64,000 nt of DNA from Phlegmacium glaucopus. Lineage: Eukaryota > Basidiomycota > Agaricomycetes > Agaricales > Cortinariaceae. The notes under the pieces were generated by a model. The model was not told where the DNA came from. It made no database searches and was given only the letters and a program-made list of their open reading frames with translations. Positions within the stretch are counted from its first letter, which is position 1. Every line of letters starts with the position of its first letter. Below, piece by piece: positions 47,308 through 60,312 of the stretch. The position numbers and the translations under genes are program-made. The stretch lies in assembly GCA_015039465.1 (NCBI GenBank), contig MU130396.1, forward strand, positions 19,960-83,959. Direction: 5' to 3'.

Positions 47308-48016
47308 AGAACCAACAGAACCCGTTCTCTTGGTTTGGTTCTGGTTCAGAACCAGTTAAAAATAGACTTTTGTTAGGATATCACCAATTAGACAAGAAAT
47401 TCTCATTTAAAATTTTATTTTCTAAAATTACATCTTATTTCTTAGAAATAAATATATCTTGAAATTTGAGGCCAGAAGTTTGTAGTATTGGTGTTATAAC
47501 TATGACATCACTAAAAGTAAACATGAAAAGAAAAAATACTACTAGATCATTTTGCCAACTAGTGACAACTTTGAATTGGATTCTTGCAATAGGTGTATAT
47601 TAATATTAATAAAACCTGAAGTCATAAAGTAAATGAGACATATTATTGATTATGTACTATGCCAGACCAAAAAATGATGTACTTCTGATTGGAAATATTT
47701 GTGTTGGTGACTTGAATAAATATTTTCATTACAGATACAGGTACATTGTGCCATTTAACCTGTAAAATAATGCAAATAAGTAAATATATTACTTAAATGT
47801 TTGCCTTGGGATATAGTGGTTCAGAATGGTTTGAACCGGTTCAGAACCGGTTCTCAGATTTCTGGCCAATCAAGAACCAGAACCAGAACCAGATGGCTGA
47901 GGCCAAACCAGAACCAGAACCAAACCAGATACTTGGTTCGGTTCGGTTGGTTCTGGTTCTTGGACTGTTGGTTCTGGTTCTCTGGACTGGTTCAGAACCA
48001 AACTTTGGCATCCCTA
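47184..48016. mobile_element. hAT-like element with AACCAG hexamer array, 833 bp
   Basis: The right end in reverse is TAGGGATGCCAAAGTTTGG; the left is TAGGGATGCTGAAATTCAG. Between 47223 and 47307 AGAACC/AACCAG hexamers are repeated about a dozen times, and related units sit near the right end. The flanks (GTGGGAAG and CCAGTGAT) do not match, so the right flank was probably rearranged after insertion. No transposase. Confidence 0.7.
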
Positions 48017-48936
48017 CCAGTGATCAACACCTGATCAATACTACCATCTCCACCCCATCAATATAGGAAGATGAACAATGTCCAAAGGTTGCAAGGTCTG
48101 CCTGCCATCTTTCATCCTTGTTTCATCCCACCAAATCTCTTGAATCTGACTGGAGAATCTACAGAGCCCTATGAATTTAGAAGTCATGGCATTGCAAGGG
48201 ATATCTTTGGGATATCTGGTAATCCAGATAAGTGAGCTCCCCGAAAGACAACAGATCTGACCAACACAAGACGACATATGTATCGCCGATTTCGGCTCCT
48301 ATTTTCCATGAACATGTGAAGATGGCGAGAAGCCGTGTACAGTACTTGTCGAATGCATGGTACACGCTCGTGAGCGTGCTGTTCGACACCTGATCTGACA
48401 GAACTTGGATCTGCCGTGCTGAAAGCAGTGGCCCGCTCAAACCGGTCTCATTACGAGTCCTATTTATAGGACTCGTTCTTTTATGGATAGTCATCGCCAT
48501 CATTGTTCTATTTTTTTCCCCCTCAACGATTGATCGCGCGTCTACTAGTGAGCGATTTCGAGAAGCGGCATGTAAGTCGGTTATGGAGAGGCTCGTAAGT
48601 GCCATGCAAGCAATGGCCCTCAGGCTATGTCATCAACACTGGCAGCATATACTACTACAACATGTTCCATGAGCACTGAGGCGACAATGTCTTACTAACT
48701 TTCATCAGACATCAGACATCTCTTAGCTTGTCGCCAATTCATTTTGGCATATGGCTAGAATCATCATATCCTATATCATATCCTATAATTGGAGTCGTAT
48801 ACATAATTGGTTCCGATGATTTGGTTTGGCCATGGGAAGAAGTGGGGTCCAATAATACTCTATAATACTACTCAAAATTTTCCATATCGTCCAATCATCT
48901 TGTCTCACTAGTGGTTATGATCGGTTACTATCCCAG
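48017..48936. other. Spacer with a shared palindrome; no clear gene
   Basis: The palindrome at 48453-48476 (ACGAGTCCTAT / ATAGGACTCGT) also occurs at 10878-10901, with similar GAGGGCCATTGC sequence at one side of each. A minus-strand frame at 48177-48605 has no known motif and runs across the palindrome, so I do not call it a gene. Confidence 0.45.
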
Positions 48937-48943
48937 TATAAAA
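48937..48943 (+). promoter_or_regulatory. TATA box of the small secreted protein gene
   Basis: TATAAAA about 200 bases before ATG 49145. The space between contains likely 5'UTR introns (GTAAGT near 48992 and a CACAG acceptor near 49127). Confidence 0.5.
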
Positions 48944-49144
48944 ACGGGCTCTGAAAAACACTCGTTTCCTCAGCTTGATCCCCAAGTCCTATTGTAAGTT
49001 CTTCATCACTCTTACTTTTTAATACTAACTGATCACCCATTTCCCGGTCAGCTTCCGAATTTACTCGAAGGTGTGCATTTTCAAGTCATCCTAACCATTT
49101 GTTCATAAGTGCTCAACTTTCACAGTCAGCACTTTAGATATATA

Positions 49145-49447
49145 ATGTTGTTCCAGCAATTTACCGCTCTAGTTACGTTGATGGTATTTGCCTTGCCACA
49201 AGGCGTGATGGCATTGCCTCACCCAGCTAACGCCGCCTCTGAAACTGCTGGCAAGACCCTCGGTTCACTCGCGCGCTTCTTTGCGCCCGACAACGTAAAA
49301 AATGAAGCCCGGGCCATCATGGGTGCTGGTGGTATGTTGTTCCAACAATTTATCACTATCGTCTCATTGATTGTGTTCGCCCCGCAAGGTGATGACACAT
49401 TGGTTAGAGCCGTCGAAGGCTGTGGCAACACATCAATTTGTGATTAG
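49145..49447 (+). CDS. Small secreted protein with duplicated N-terminal segment
   Basis: One exon of 100 residues. The N-terminus MLFQQFTALVTLMVFALPQG is a signal peptide followed by VMALPHPAN. At residue 61 a near copy of the same segment begins (MLFQQFITIVSLIVFAPQG), followed by a short tail with two cysteines (GCGNTSICD). The repeat is visible at the DNA level, so it is a recent internal duplication or a fusion of two gene copies. No known domain. It is probably exported and may span or anchor to the membrane through the second hydrophobic segment. An upstream open-frame extension to 49109 lacks an ATG. Confidence 0.6.
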   Translation: MLFQQFTALVTLMVFALPQGVMALPHPANAASETAGKTLGSLARFFAPDNVKNEARAIMGAGGMLFQQFITIVSLIVFAPQGDDTLVRAVEGCGNTSICD

Positions 49448-49684
49448 TCTCCTAAAACAGACCTAGTGATAATGTGATGACAATCGATCTTTTACACTGA
49501 GGTACTTAGCTATAAATGTTAGAGGATGTTTACCTTTTTTGGGACATCACGTGGTCAAATCTGTATCTGCGTATTTTTCGATTGATGGCCTATTGATATG
49601 AAAACAGCTGTAACAGTGTAAGTGTCGCGGCTATTGCGACACTCATCTGTGACCCGGGCCCGTACTGCCGAATAATTCGGTAAT
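49448..49684. other. Short intergenic region
   Basis: Holds an inverted repeat GTGTCGC / GCGACAC (about 49622-49643) close to the start of the next gene. Nothing else seen. Confidence 0.4.
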
Positions 49685-51741
49685 ATGGACGAACTCTCAA
49701 CTGCTCTCCAGCTGTCTGAAGGTAATCTTGGTGACGACGAGGTAAGTTTTGTTCAGAGTTCTGGGAAGATATGGTGCAAAATGACATCCATGACAGGATA
49801 TCAGCTTAGCTCTCCTCGCGCTCTTAACATCGGCTACACGCGACACAGAACCTAAGGCAACGCTTTCTGAGCTACATCACCTCATAACAAGATCGGGTGC
49901 CACTTCCCATCTCGTTCGTATCTGGTTTTAAGGCACCGATGCAAGAGCTCTTGATCAGACCAATGTAGGATCCATTGAACGCGCTTCCACTTTTACTTCC
50001 ATGCAATGATCCTGCAGCTCGAGATATCATAGCTGTCATTGGTGAGTGTGGACCAGCGAAGGAAGTTGTAATGGCAGTACAAGAAGCTGTCGAGCATTTG
50101 GAACATATACTTGATTCCGACAACGACAACGACGACCAACGGGGTGATGACAGTATACAACCTGCGAGAAACTTCAAGTTGAACTCTCCTACAACTCAAC
50201 TGACGATCCTAATTGACATTTATGGTTCTTGTAAGTTCCAGATTGGTCGCTCTGTGTATACTTCTTGATGCTAAACTTTAGCGATCTCGAGGATGAAAAT
50301 GCGCCGAAATTCTGCTCCAGACATTCTTAGACCCTTATTAAAAGATCTTCAAGCAGTCATTCAACGTGCAGCTCCAACAATGACAACACAAGAAGGTCGG
50401 TCGATCATTTCTGGTATCGCAATGCTTTGTCAGAAGACCACAAGATGGGCGGAGACGGTTGTTGGAGATAAGCATGAAGGTACTCAGACATCGAAGGTAA
50501 GCAGCAGCCCTACATTGAAGTTACGCTCGATGACAGCATAAAATTTTCAGGAAATCCTCAAAGGCTTGCTCAACCAGGCCATCGTTTCATGTGGACATTG
50601 CATTCGCGCTTCTGTTGCGCAACGGACTTTCGAGGTGTGCTATCCTCGGCTTACTATACGTTCGTCACAGCAACCTGGCTGGGAGGAAGGAGAAAAGGTC
50701 ATTTTAGACGCCATAGTAAGCCACACAATCTTGCTTCCGAAAATTTCTAGCTTAAACACTCTCAGGAAGTATATTCAATCCTTGGCTGCAATCTAAATCA
50801 ATCAACGGGCGATCCTTCCATTGCCGATCTCATGATCGCAGCATATCGACCTTCTCTGAAGACTGATCCTGACGTTTTCCTACCTTTCATTCTCCCTGTT
50901 CTGATTTCTTCAATCCAAACCAATTCCTTCCTCGACGAATCTCTTGCTATCCTCACGCGCACGTTACATCTTCGGCAGTTGAAAACATCGCCGTCCAGTC
51001 TCCCGCCTCGCATAACTGTGCCACTGTGCGGTCTTTTACCAGCAGTGGCAAGCATTCACGCAGATCCTTTGACTAGACATCAAGCCTTTCGTGTGCTGTC
51101 GCTTCTACTTGTTGCTAGTGAACCTCTGCTCAGGTTTCAGCATCTTTTAGAGCTTACAGGCGATTCTGAATTCCCCCAAATGCGAGTGGCATCGGTTGGA
51201 CTGGTGAAGGAAACCCTACTTCAGGGTTTATCGGTCCCTCAAAGTACAGAAAATATTTTCTTGACGCCCTTGTTTCTGCGCAGTTTTGGGCCCATCCTTT
51301 TCAGACCTAATCCCAGTGATCTATTCACGTCTGCAAATCTAACTTATAGCGAATTTCAAGACAGTCACGAGCCGCAAAGACTGGTGGAGTGTTTGTCTCT
51401 ATATTATGTGCTTCTGTTGAGGGACAAGAGCAATTTGGTCGGTCCCTTATTCGTATCCTTATGCACGGAATCGCTGATTCCACTCAAAGACTGGAGTTCG
51501 GGATCCTAGCGTTCTTAAAACCGTTGATACAAACCTTCTTATTCCGTTGCGGGGTCATTTGGAACGATGGAGCGAGGATACCACAGCATCAACAGGTAAG
51601 AAAAGATTCATCATATCCACATCTTTCTTACTTGATGTGTTATGTTTAGCTGGTCATCATGCTATCACACCCATTGTCTCTTTGAGCATAAGTTTGGAAA
51701 GGGTAGATGCCGCTCGAGCTAGCCTCCTGGTCCATGAGTGA
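49685..51741 (+). CDS. YBP1/ALF4/glomulin-like family protein
   Basis: Eight exons (49685-49741, 49797-49913, 49969-50230, 50282-50496, 50551-50715, 50766-51437, 51490-51595, 51650-51741) keep phase throughout and give 561 residues. The protein is mostly helical with segments such as DIIAVIGECGPAKEVVMAVQ, LTILIDIYGS, LLLRDKSNLTGVRDPSVLK and LLIPLRGHLERW, in the style of the fungal Ybp1/Ybp2-type and glomulin/ALF4 group. Members act in oxidative stress signalling, at kinetochores or in cullin ligase control; which applies here cannot be told. The 52-bp intron 51438-51489 uses a GTCGGT donor; I chose it because it joins the conserved NLTGVRD segment. Confidence 0.6.
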
Positions 51742-52516
51742 TACAAGAACAGTTTAGTAAAACTAGATAGTCTTTCTATGGTTGAAAAGTATGTTACTGC
51801 AAAATCACATGCCTTGATATGATTATTTGACAGTCCAAGCAGATCCGACTCGGAGTGAAATGGTCAGGCTTTGCAAGAAATGAGTGAGAGCCACTGAACT
51901 AAACTTGACATTGACCAAATTCTGAGAGCAGAACCATTTGGATCCCAGTCTGAGTAAGTAGGACCTTAAGCAGATCGGATGATCCTAGCAGATTACGAGC
52001 AGTTCCGAGCACACTACCATGATCTCCTTGTGACCTCATTCACGCCTTTCGTCTTTTCTATAATGAAAAAATAAGCCATAACCAGACTGAGACGACCTTG
52101 TCTGGGACCTTTGGGCCGATCATCAATGCATCACCACCAGCAGTAGTAAACCAGCAGGCGAGAACTTGGTCTCATCGGATATACAGCCATCACAAATTTC
52201 ACCTTTCTGAAACCAGAATTTGTTGGCTTTAGGACTATCATTTTTGTATTTTGGTAGATGTAGTTATGCAAAAAAAAACCTAAGTACACAAATTATCTGA
52301 TTCCCTGCCGCAATGAAGAATTTTCGCTGCGCTGAATACTCTTTCTAGTTCGACACCAGCTATTTCTGGGATCTCGGTTTTCGCAGGACTGGAGAGAGCT
52401 GGACAGCAGAGGAGAGCCGTTACAAGTCCATTGTGTATGTCCGAGCTAGCACCTGGTGCACCGGGCCGTCGTGAGGAAATAACAATCGAGGACAAATAAC
52501 TGATCACCAAAACATC
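51742..52516. other. Intergenic region between two plus-strand genes
   Basis: Holds the 3' end of the YBP1-like gene and the promoter of the NOL11-like gene. The minus-strand open frame 52280-52510 shows no known feature. Confidence 0.4.
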
Positions 52517-55405
52517 ATGAGCAAGTCAAATATCGGCGAGCCCTTTATTCTTGCGACATATACGTCTACGATTCGTGGCAATTACATACAAAGAAAACCT
52601 GGTGTATATGCGACGGTTTCCCGAAAGTCAAGTTCAGATGACCATGTGACAGTCGCGGTTCAAGCAGATGGTGTGCACGTTCTCGATGTGAGTTGTTTTT
52701 TATATCTCACAAATGGTTAGGTTTGACTGCGTATGGTTTTTAGGTATCATCACTGCATCCTGTGATATCACACACGATGGGTCCGGCGACTTTTTTTGCT
52801 TGCCCGCCTTTAACTCTTCGTGCTACATCAAGTACTGTGTCGACGACCTATGCCGTGATAGCTGCATCTTCAGAGTTATCGTCTCCTGAAGAAGGTGGGA
52901 GGACCCTGTGGGTGTGGAAGGATGATAGCTCTTTAAGAGCAAAGGAAAAACAAGAACCGAAAAGAAGTAAAATCGTGGTGCGCGATATTCCATCGAGAAT
53001 TGTGAACAGAAATCTGATTTTCACCATCATCAGCTTCCACCTCAACAGACAGCACATGCCATTTTTTCATCCACCGAACTTCCTGGGAGGATTGTGGTGC
53101 TGTCGACAACCGGCAATGTGTCGGTGATTGATGCAGATTCCCTCGAAGTGAAATGCACAAGTAAAACGACTGAATCGTCGTCATCGTCCAATGCAACTTC
53201 GGTTATCCAAAGTTTCTTAATATCAAGCAGTCAATGTTCTTTTTTCAACTCGCAAAACGGTGCTGTTCTGATCGTGGCAAGTTCTGGGCCTCCGAAGACA
53301 ACGCAGCTACGAATGTGGATCATCGACCAAGGGGACTCAATATTGGACAAGGGAGGGTATACTATTCCTCTTGAAACTGAGGTGCGATAAATTGTCAGCT
53401 ATTTTCCGTATTTCACAATTTCTAAAAAAACCTTTAGCAAATATGCAGTGTATCTTGTAGTCCATCCGGATGCAGCACTGTTCTCAGTATGTTAACTTTT
53501 CTCTCTCACAATACATCAAGATCACTAACTAGATAATAGCTGTCGATGGTTCATGGTATTCATACCAATTATCCTCTTCCAATGAGCCTGAATTCTTTAC
53601 TTCGCCACCCACCCAACTTTCCCCTCCTCTGGCCCTTGCCGGTCTCTCCTTCCTTCCAACTCCCAACTCCTTAGCACCAGTCAACAACAGATTCTCGGTC
53701 TCCACACTTGCTTTAACGTCGTCTCATGTTCTCCTTGCCGGGATATCTTCTCTATCGCAAGAGATCGTCCTTCTTCTCTGGGACCTCCAATTTTCTGTAT
53801 TACTCGCTTCAAACACCCACCATATGCCGTCCTCCTTATCATCATTCCCTCTTCACATTCAACTTATTTTAGGTCCCCAGACTGTTACAAAAACGCGTAC
53901 GCAAGTAACTGGGCAAGCTTTGCTCATCATATCTTCGTTACCGAGGAAGGAGGAGAACGAGAAGGCCGGTACAGAATACAAATCTACTACAAAGATCTTC
54001 GTCGTACCGTATACGGTGCCATCTACTTCAACGGTTTCAGCTGCATTAGGTCTGGGCGGAGCTAGTGAGAATTGGCTCCGTGGATCGGATGAACAGTACT
54101 CCTCCGTCAAGCCAACAGCAGCCGAGACGAGTCGTGCAAAACTCTTGAGCACCATACGATCAGCTGTAGAAGGCGGACAGGGACAAGCTGCTACTGCTGC
54201 TTTCATGAAGTGGGCGTCACAGGATATAGATCCAGATCCAAAACCAGTGGTCAGTATATCCATCCCTTCATTTTTTTTCGTTTTTCCTCAAAAAAAAACC
54301 TTCCACAGGATCCACCAGCACCATCTCGACTTCAATACAATTTCGTAAAGGAGCTCTTAGACATCGTTCTCCTCATCCGAATACAACCCAAATCAAATTC
54401 AACTACCTCGAATGGTTATTCCCCGGAGATCGTTCGATATCTCCTCGACAATAGGGTAGTCTGCAGTGCCATGATCGATGCTCCAGGCGCTCTCTTAGGC
54501 GCGCTAAGGGCAAGAAACGACTGGGTGAATCTTTTATTTTTATTTTCTGGACTTCCTAATCTAATCTAATCTATACCTTTTAGAATTCCATTGAGCTAGC
54601 GTTTGGCACCGTCCTTGACTTGAAAGAGTCTGAAATCATCGAAAGTCTCCAATTCATCATTTCTCAACATAGACGCTCGGCTGTGCAGTCATCGGTCTCT
54701 GGCATCCCCTCCGACGATGCCATGCAAATCGACGCCCCGACAATAGCGTCATCCGCTACCATTTCCTTACCCACCTTTCTAAACCTCACAATCACTTACC
54801 CAACATCCCGCGCACCCCTTGTCTCCGCTGTCCGTAAGCAGTTACGAGATGCTGAAGACCTGACGGTTTTGCTGGAAATACTAGCCAAATGGCTTACTCG
54901 CCGAGCTACGATGGACGAGAAATTTTTCCCAGGAAAGAAAGATTTGAAGAAGACGGAACACGGGGTCTGGACAGTAGTTGGGAGGACCGTGGAGACAAGG
55001 AAGCGGAAAAAGTTAGAGGAGGTTCCACCCCTTGACAAGGTCAACTCTTGAGCCTGTTTCTCGTTCTTATTCTGAGTGACTAACTATTTTCACCTAAAGA
55101 TCATCGATTTTATCCAAATAATTCTCGACGCTTCCTTCCCCTCTCTCCTACAACATAAAAGAGCACACCAAGTTTTACAACGTATAAATGCTCAACTCAA
55201 CCCAGAAATAGGCTTTGCAAACATGTTAGAATGTTTACGTGGCCCATTGGAACCTTTTGCCATCGCCCAGTCAAAGGCTATTAGTGAGTCTCAGGTGCCA
55301 GAGAAGGAGAAGGAGAAGGAAAGACAGAAAATGGATTGGAGACAACGGAAGAAGAGATTTGATGGAGACGTGGGTGTGTATCAGCTGGAAGAGTTGGTTT
55401 TATGA
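52517..55405 (+). CDS. NOL11-like nucleolar protein (U3 processome, Utp8-related)
   Basis: Eight exons (52517-52687, 52744-52977, 53034-53381, 53438-53486, 53540-54249, 54309-54524, 54584-55039, 55100-55405) give 829 residues. The first half has the short beta-strand pattern of a propeller (VTVAVQADGVHVLD, GRIVVLSTTGNVSVIDADSL, EIVLLLWDLQFSVLL). The second half is helical. The C-terminus IIDFIQIILDASFPSLLQ..GVYQLEELVL closely follows the end of NOL11 proteins. NOL11/Utp8 acts in rDNA transcription and early 18S rRNA processing in the nucleolus. The third-exon boundary (52977/53034, donor GTGCGC) is the weakest splice call. A lysine/glutamate-rich insert lies near the end. Confidence 0.7.
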
Positions 55406-56140
55406 CCATCGAGTATTTAGTACTTATCTCCTCATCCATTCCGTGGAGCACTGACAGTGACACGCACAGTCTGTTGTAACCTTTTTGAATAAATGATAGA
55501 TTTGTCGTTGAATATCATCATGGCAAAGTGATAAGTAGGTACTATCAAGGAGGGTTGGTGAAACCAAAATATTTCAAGACTCATTTCATAATTGCAACTT
55601 ACACGCCACTATATCATCCTGTACATTCGTCAACCCAGTCGTCCATCGAGGTCAAGTGAGCTGCGGATACATACTCAATGAATGCCCTTAGGCTCCTGTA
55701 TACAACACCAAGCCAGTGTTGTGAGGCTTGTGGATGGATGTGGATTGTGGATATCCCTAGTTCCGAGTCGGGGTGTGATAAAGATCCAGTCCAGAATCAT
55801 GGCTCGCCAAGAAAACGATTGCTGTCCTGTGGTGCTACCCGCAACTATGGTATGCGGTAGGAGGACTAAGCTTCATTTGGCAAACAAAAGCACAGTCCTA
55901 GTTTTAGAGCTGTCAAATTACCAGCCATAGCGCTCAGGGTCATGGGCGCTATGGGAATATTTACCCTCAGTACTTCCGTAGCTGTGACAGCCTCCTTGCT
56001 ATTTACTGCGAGTCATTTCGGGAGCCATACACGAAACACGAGTCAAACCGGTATAAAAACAACTTGAAGACAAACCTCCGTTCCTTTTCTGTATGATAAA
56101 TGGCTAGCACACAACCCTGGGTTTTGAGCCTCTAGATATA
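55406..56140. other. Intergenic region upstream of phospholipase C
   Basis: Open frames here are short and unconvincing. The region ends with the PLC promoter. Confidence 0.4.
56052..56058 (+). promoter_or_regulatory. TATA box of the phospholipase C gene
   Basis: TATAAAA 89 bases before ATG 56141, at the usual spacing for a fungal core promoter. Confidence 0.5.
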
Positions 56141-59100
56141 ATGCAGGATCCTTCACCACCTGTTGGACTCCTCCGTAGGGCTGGTAATCTCCTAAACAGC
56201 AATGGTCAGACTGTCAAGCCACCTGCAGAAGATTCTCCTTCCACTAGCCGCAAAGGGCTCGGTGACTCCTTCAGGCGGAGACTACAAAATTTCAAGGACA
56301 ATTCAAAATTGCTCGGCCGTTCCCTCAACACGTCCGTTAGTTCTTCAAGCACTGACATTGGACATCGACCTCACTCCAAGTCCATGAGTGACCTCGGTAC
56401 CATCCACGCACCCACCTATGCACATTCCAACACTGAACCAACAACCACATCGAAACGACATTCTGCTCAACCTCCTGTCAACGCTCTCTCCGAAACCATC
56501 TCTGTACAGAATGTCACCGAGTCATCGGAATCCTCTATATCCACCTCTCCTGCTGTGGGCGACATTCGAGTGCCTCTGTTGTTACAACAAGGAACACCTA
56601 TGACCAAAGTTTCATTGAAGAGACATAAGAAATTTGTATTCCGTTTGGATGCCGACCTCGGGCAGATTGTTTGGGAATCTAATCGGCATAAAATCAGTTA
56701 GTCTCTTTTTCGCTTCATAAGTTTGAGAACGTTCAACGCCTACCTCGCCTTCTATCATTCCATTGATCTTATTGATCCCGTATTGCTTTTTTCTTTCTTT
56801 CTTTCCGCCTTTTTTCCAGCTTCTTAGCTTCACTATCTTTCCTTTCCGTTTTCTCTGCCTACTTTGCATGTCGTACGGATGGCTAATAGTTTCTTTCACC
56901 AGTTCCTATCGAAAACATCAAGGAAATTCGTTCCGGTGAAGACGCTCGTTATTATCGACAACAATTCCAACTTTCACAAGACTACCAGGACCGCTGGCTC
57001 ACCATTATATACCTGCTAGATGGGAATTACAAGACTTTACATCTTATACCAGCTACAAAGGATGTTTTTAGGATGTGGGACAAGACACTCCGCGAGCTGC
57101 ACGCCATCCGCCAGGAGCTAATGCGTGGCTTAGGAAATGACCAGATAAGGCAAGCTTTATGGGAGAAGCATTATTGGACGGGAGCGGACGAGGAGAGGGA
57201 CCATAAGTTGACGTTTGACGAGGTCGAGAAGCTGTGCAGGAGGTTGAACATCAGTTCTAGCCATGAGGATTTATTCGGTCTATTCAAGGTGCGTGTTTTC
57301 TCTTCCTAATTCTGTTCATATTCTTATTTTCAACATCATTTTAGCAAGCTGACTCGCGGGGACGAGATTTTCTTGATTTTGATGATTTTCGTCACTTTGT
57401 CAAGTTATTAAAAGGACGTCCAGACATCAATCGACTTTATAACAAGCTTAAGACGAGAAATGGAGGCGTGTTTGATTTTAAAGTATTTGAAAAGTTCATG
57501 CGTAACGACCAAAAGGTATGCTGTTTTTCAATCGTTTTTTTTTACTTGGATTTTGTAGGCTGACCTCTTGCAAGTCTACTTTAGATTCTAACGACCTATT
57601 AACTGTTTTCACTAAATATTCTACGAACGTCGATAATGCCCCCGTGATCATGACTCTCGAATCTTTCAATGCCTTTCTCAGGTCTCCCGACAACTGCGCC
57701 TTTTCGGACCAGCACAACAGCACGTGGCAGGATATGACCCGTCCACTGTCGGAATACTACATATCGTCGTCACATAATACCTATCTAGTGGGACATCAAC
57801 TTGTTGGAGTTAGTACCGTCGAAGGGTATATAAGGGCGCTATTGCATAGTTGTAGGAGTGTTGAAGGTAAGACTTCCCATCCCGTCCGCTCGCTACCTTT
57901 ATTCACTCATCCCTTTATAAGTGGATATATACGATGGCGACCAAGAGCCTATGGTGTTTCATGGGAAGAGTTTTACCTCCAAAGTCTCACTACGCGAAGT
58001 ATGCGCAGCTATACTCAAGTACGGATTTGTTGCCTCGCCTTATCCGATCATCATATCTGCAGAGATCCACTGCTCGATAGGTCAACAGGATCTCATTGCG
58101 GCCATTATGATAGAAATATTTGGGGAGAAGTTGGTGAGGATGCCGCTGGGTGGCGAAAGTGACAAGGATGGCCTAACGCTATCAGGCAAGAAGATAGAGG
58201 TGGAGGAGTTGCCGAGTCCAGAAGCATTGAAAGGGAAGATACTCCTCAAGGTGTGTGTTTGAAGGTGTTTATTTTTTTAGAGGACCTTTTTCCTGATTCT
58301 TTTTTGTAGGCCAAGAATTTGGAGCTGCTCAAGGTTGATTCGTCGGATAGTGACGGTTACTATACGGATCCTTTTTCATCTGCGTCTGATTCGGATGCGT
58401 TGACGGATATGGCCCAACTCGATATATCCGACAAGAGAAAGCAGAGATGGAGCAACTCAGAGTCCACTTACAGAGGTATGTTACATATACGTCTCTATTG
58501 CTTCATTGTCACCTTATTTTTTCATCCTTTCCTTTCCCCTCTAATAAGGCCAACTATTGAATGCACGTACATCGATGTTGAAACGTGTTAGAAGCGCTGG
58601 AAAATCCTCAAAACCTGTATCTCCCCCTCCTCCCCTGGTATCGTCCCCTGTTTCTTCTCCTACCTCCCCTAAATCGTCCGTCCTTCCTTCGCCTTTTGAT
58701 TTCTCTCGACCTTCCTCATCCACATCCAAGCCACGCATGTCGCCCGCCCTCCTCTCTCTCCTCGTCTACACGGTCGGCGTCAAATGCCGCGGTCTTAACA
58801 AAAAGGAAGAATATGCTCCTTCACATATGTTCTCCCTTTCTGAGAATGTGGCGAACAAGATGATGAAGTTTGGGATGGGAGAGTTGATCAAGCATACCAG
58901 AACGCATCTGGTGAGGACTTACCCTAAGGGTACTAGGTTGAGTTCGACGAATTATGAGCCGCATCGGTTTTGGGCCGGGGGTATGCAGTTGGTATCCATC
59001 AATTGGCAGACATTTGGTAATTATTATCTCTTTATTCCAGACATCCTTTCGTTTGACATACTAATTGTTCAAAATTTTCTGTGGGTTAGATCTTGGATAT

Positions 59101-59844
59101 ATGATTAATCACGCTATGTTCCAACGTAACGGTCGATCTGGCTATGTCCTTAAACCTCCTGCTGTCCGTCTTTCGCTTAAGAAGGATCTGTTGGCACAAA
59201 AAACGCTCCATTCCTTCGAAGTCACGATTATCTCAGCACAACAGTTGCCTAGGCCGAGAGATGCTTCGGGGCTGGAGGTGTTAGACAAGGCGATTGTGGA
59301 TCCATATGTGGAGGTTACGCTCTATGTTCCCGATTGGCCGGTCCATGTCGTAGGTGAAGATAAAGGCAAGAAGAAAATACAGGAGACTGGGGACGAAACA
59401 GATGACAAATCTGGGCTCAACAGCGAGGTAACCCCGCCCTCAACGCCGCTACCTTCATCACCGCCAGGAATGTCCTCTACCCCTGCTCGTTCCATCTCCT
59501 CACGGACGAGCGTGGTGAAGAAGAACGGGTTTAACCCTGTTTGGGAGGAGAAACTTCGTATCACATTTGATTGTGTGGGAGATATGATTGATTTAGTTTT
59601 TGTGCGATTTGTGGTGAGACAGGAAGATAAGGATGGGGAAGAACCACTAGCAGTCTATTGCGCTTCTCTTGGAAGCTTGCAACATGGTGTGCCCTCATTT
59701 TGCCTGAATAAGTGTTGGTTGCTGACTTACCAGTTTCCTTTAGGCTATCGTCATCTGCCTTTGCATGATTCTCAACTATCACAATATCTCTTCTCAACGC
59801 TGTTTGTGAAGATGAATATTGCATCGTTTCCTTCTTCATTGTGA
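56141..59844 (+). CDS. PLC1: Phosphoinositide-specific phospholipase C (delta type)
   Basis: Nine exons (56141-56696, 56903-57288, 57345-57516, 57575-57866, 57922-58250, 58310-58475, 58549-59016, 59090-59686, 59744-59844), about 1022 residues. The enzyme cleaves PIP2 to IP3 and diacylglycerol for calcium signalling. Order: Ser-rich N-terminus (1-150), PH-like domain (about 155-290), EF-hand region, X box (SSHNTYLVGHQ; VEVDIYDGDQEPMVFHGKSF, giving both catalytic histidines and the Glu/Asp calcium ligands), a Ser-rich linker, Y box (MFSLSENVANKMM; TNYEPHRFWAGGMQLVSINW) and C2 domain with a Ser/Pro-rich insert. One base too many occurs in exon 3: at 57477-57483 TTTTAAAAGTA breaks the frame between FDF and VFEKFMRNDQK. 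All other exons join in phase, so this is either an assembly error or a recent frameshift. Confidence 0.92.
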
Positions 59845-60312
59845 TCATTCACAACCCAATTATTCATATCTGGCTTAATTCCCTTTCTCCCCCCCCCCCT
59901 TGACAAGCCCTCTCTCATCATGGATATATATCACTTATCACCCCACCTTACTATGCATTATTATGGCTTTCAAGGCGAGTCCCCTGCAGTCAACAATGTA
60001 GCTCTATCCTCGTTATACTGTTTTTGTTGTTGAGTTATTGTTTAAATAAATAGTCTTTTGGACTATGAAATGAGTATTGAAATGAGTATTGAAATGCTTA
60101 ATCAAAAAATAAAATCACCCCATTTGTTGATATGACCTACCTATGACAGGGCATAGCCTCAGTGTCAGAGAAAATATGATTGACAACTGAGGAAAAGAAA
60201 AAGGTAAATGTGAATTGATAAAAAAAACTGACCACTCTAATTAGTAACACCATTCCCTGCCATGAAATGAGTCTGGCAATAATGATAATAAAACTGTGGT
60301 GAGTTATCACAG
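59845..60312. other. 3' flank of phospholipase C
   Basis: 3' untranslated region and spacer with a C homopolymer run near 59888. No gene. Confidence 0.45.

Noticed and set aside
47176..47376. Open frame with a long Gln-Asn repeat
   Set aside because: Produced by the AACCAG hexamer array inside a transposon; no start context or conservation.
48177..48605. Minus-strand open frame of 142 residues
   Set aside because: Runs across a palindrome shared with another locus and shows no coding-type motifs or introns.
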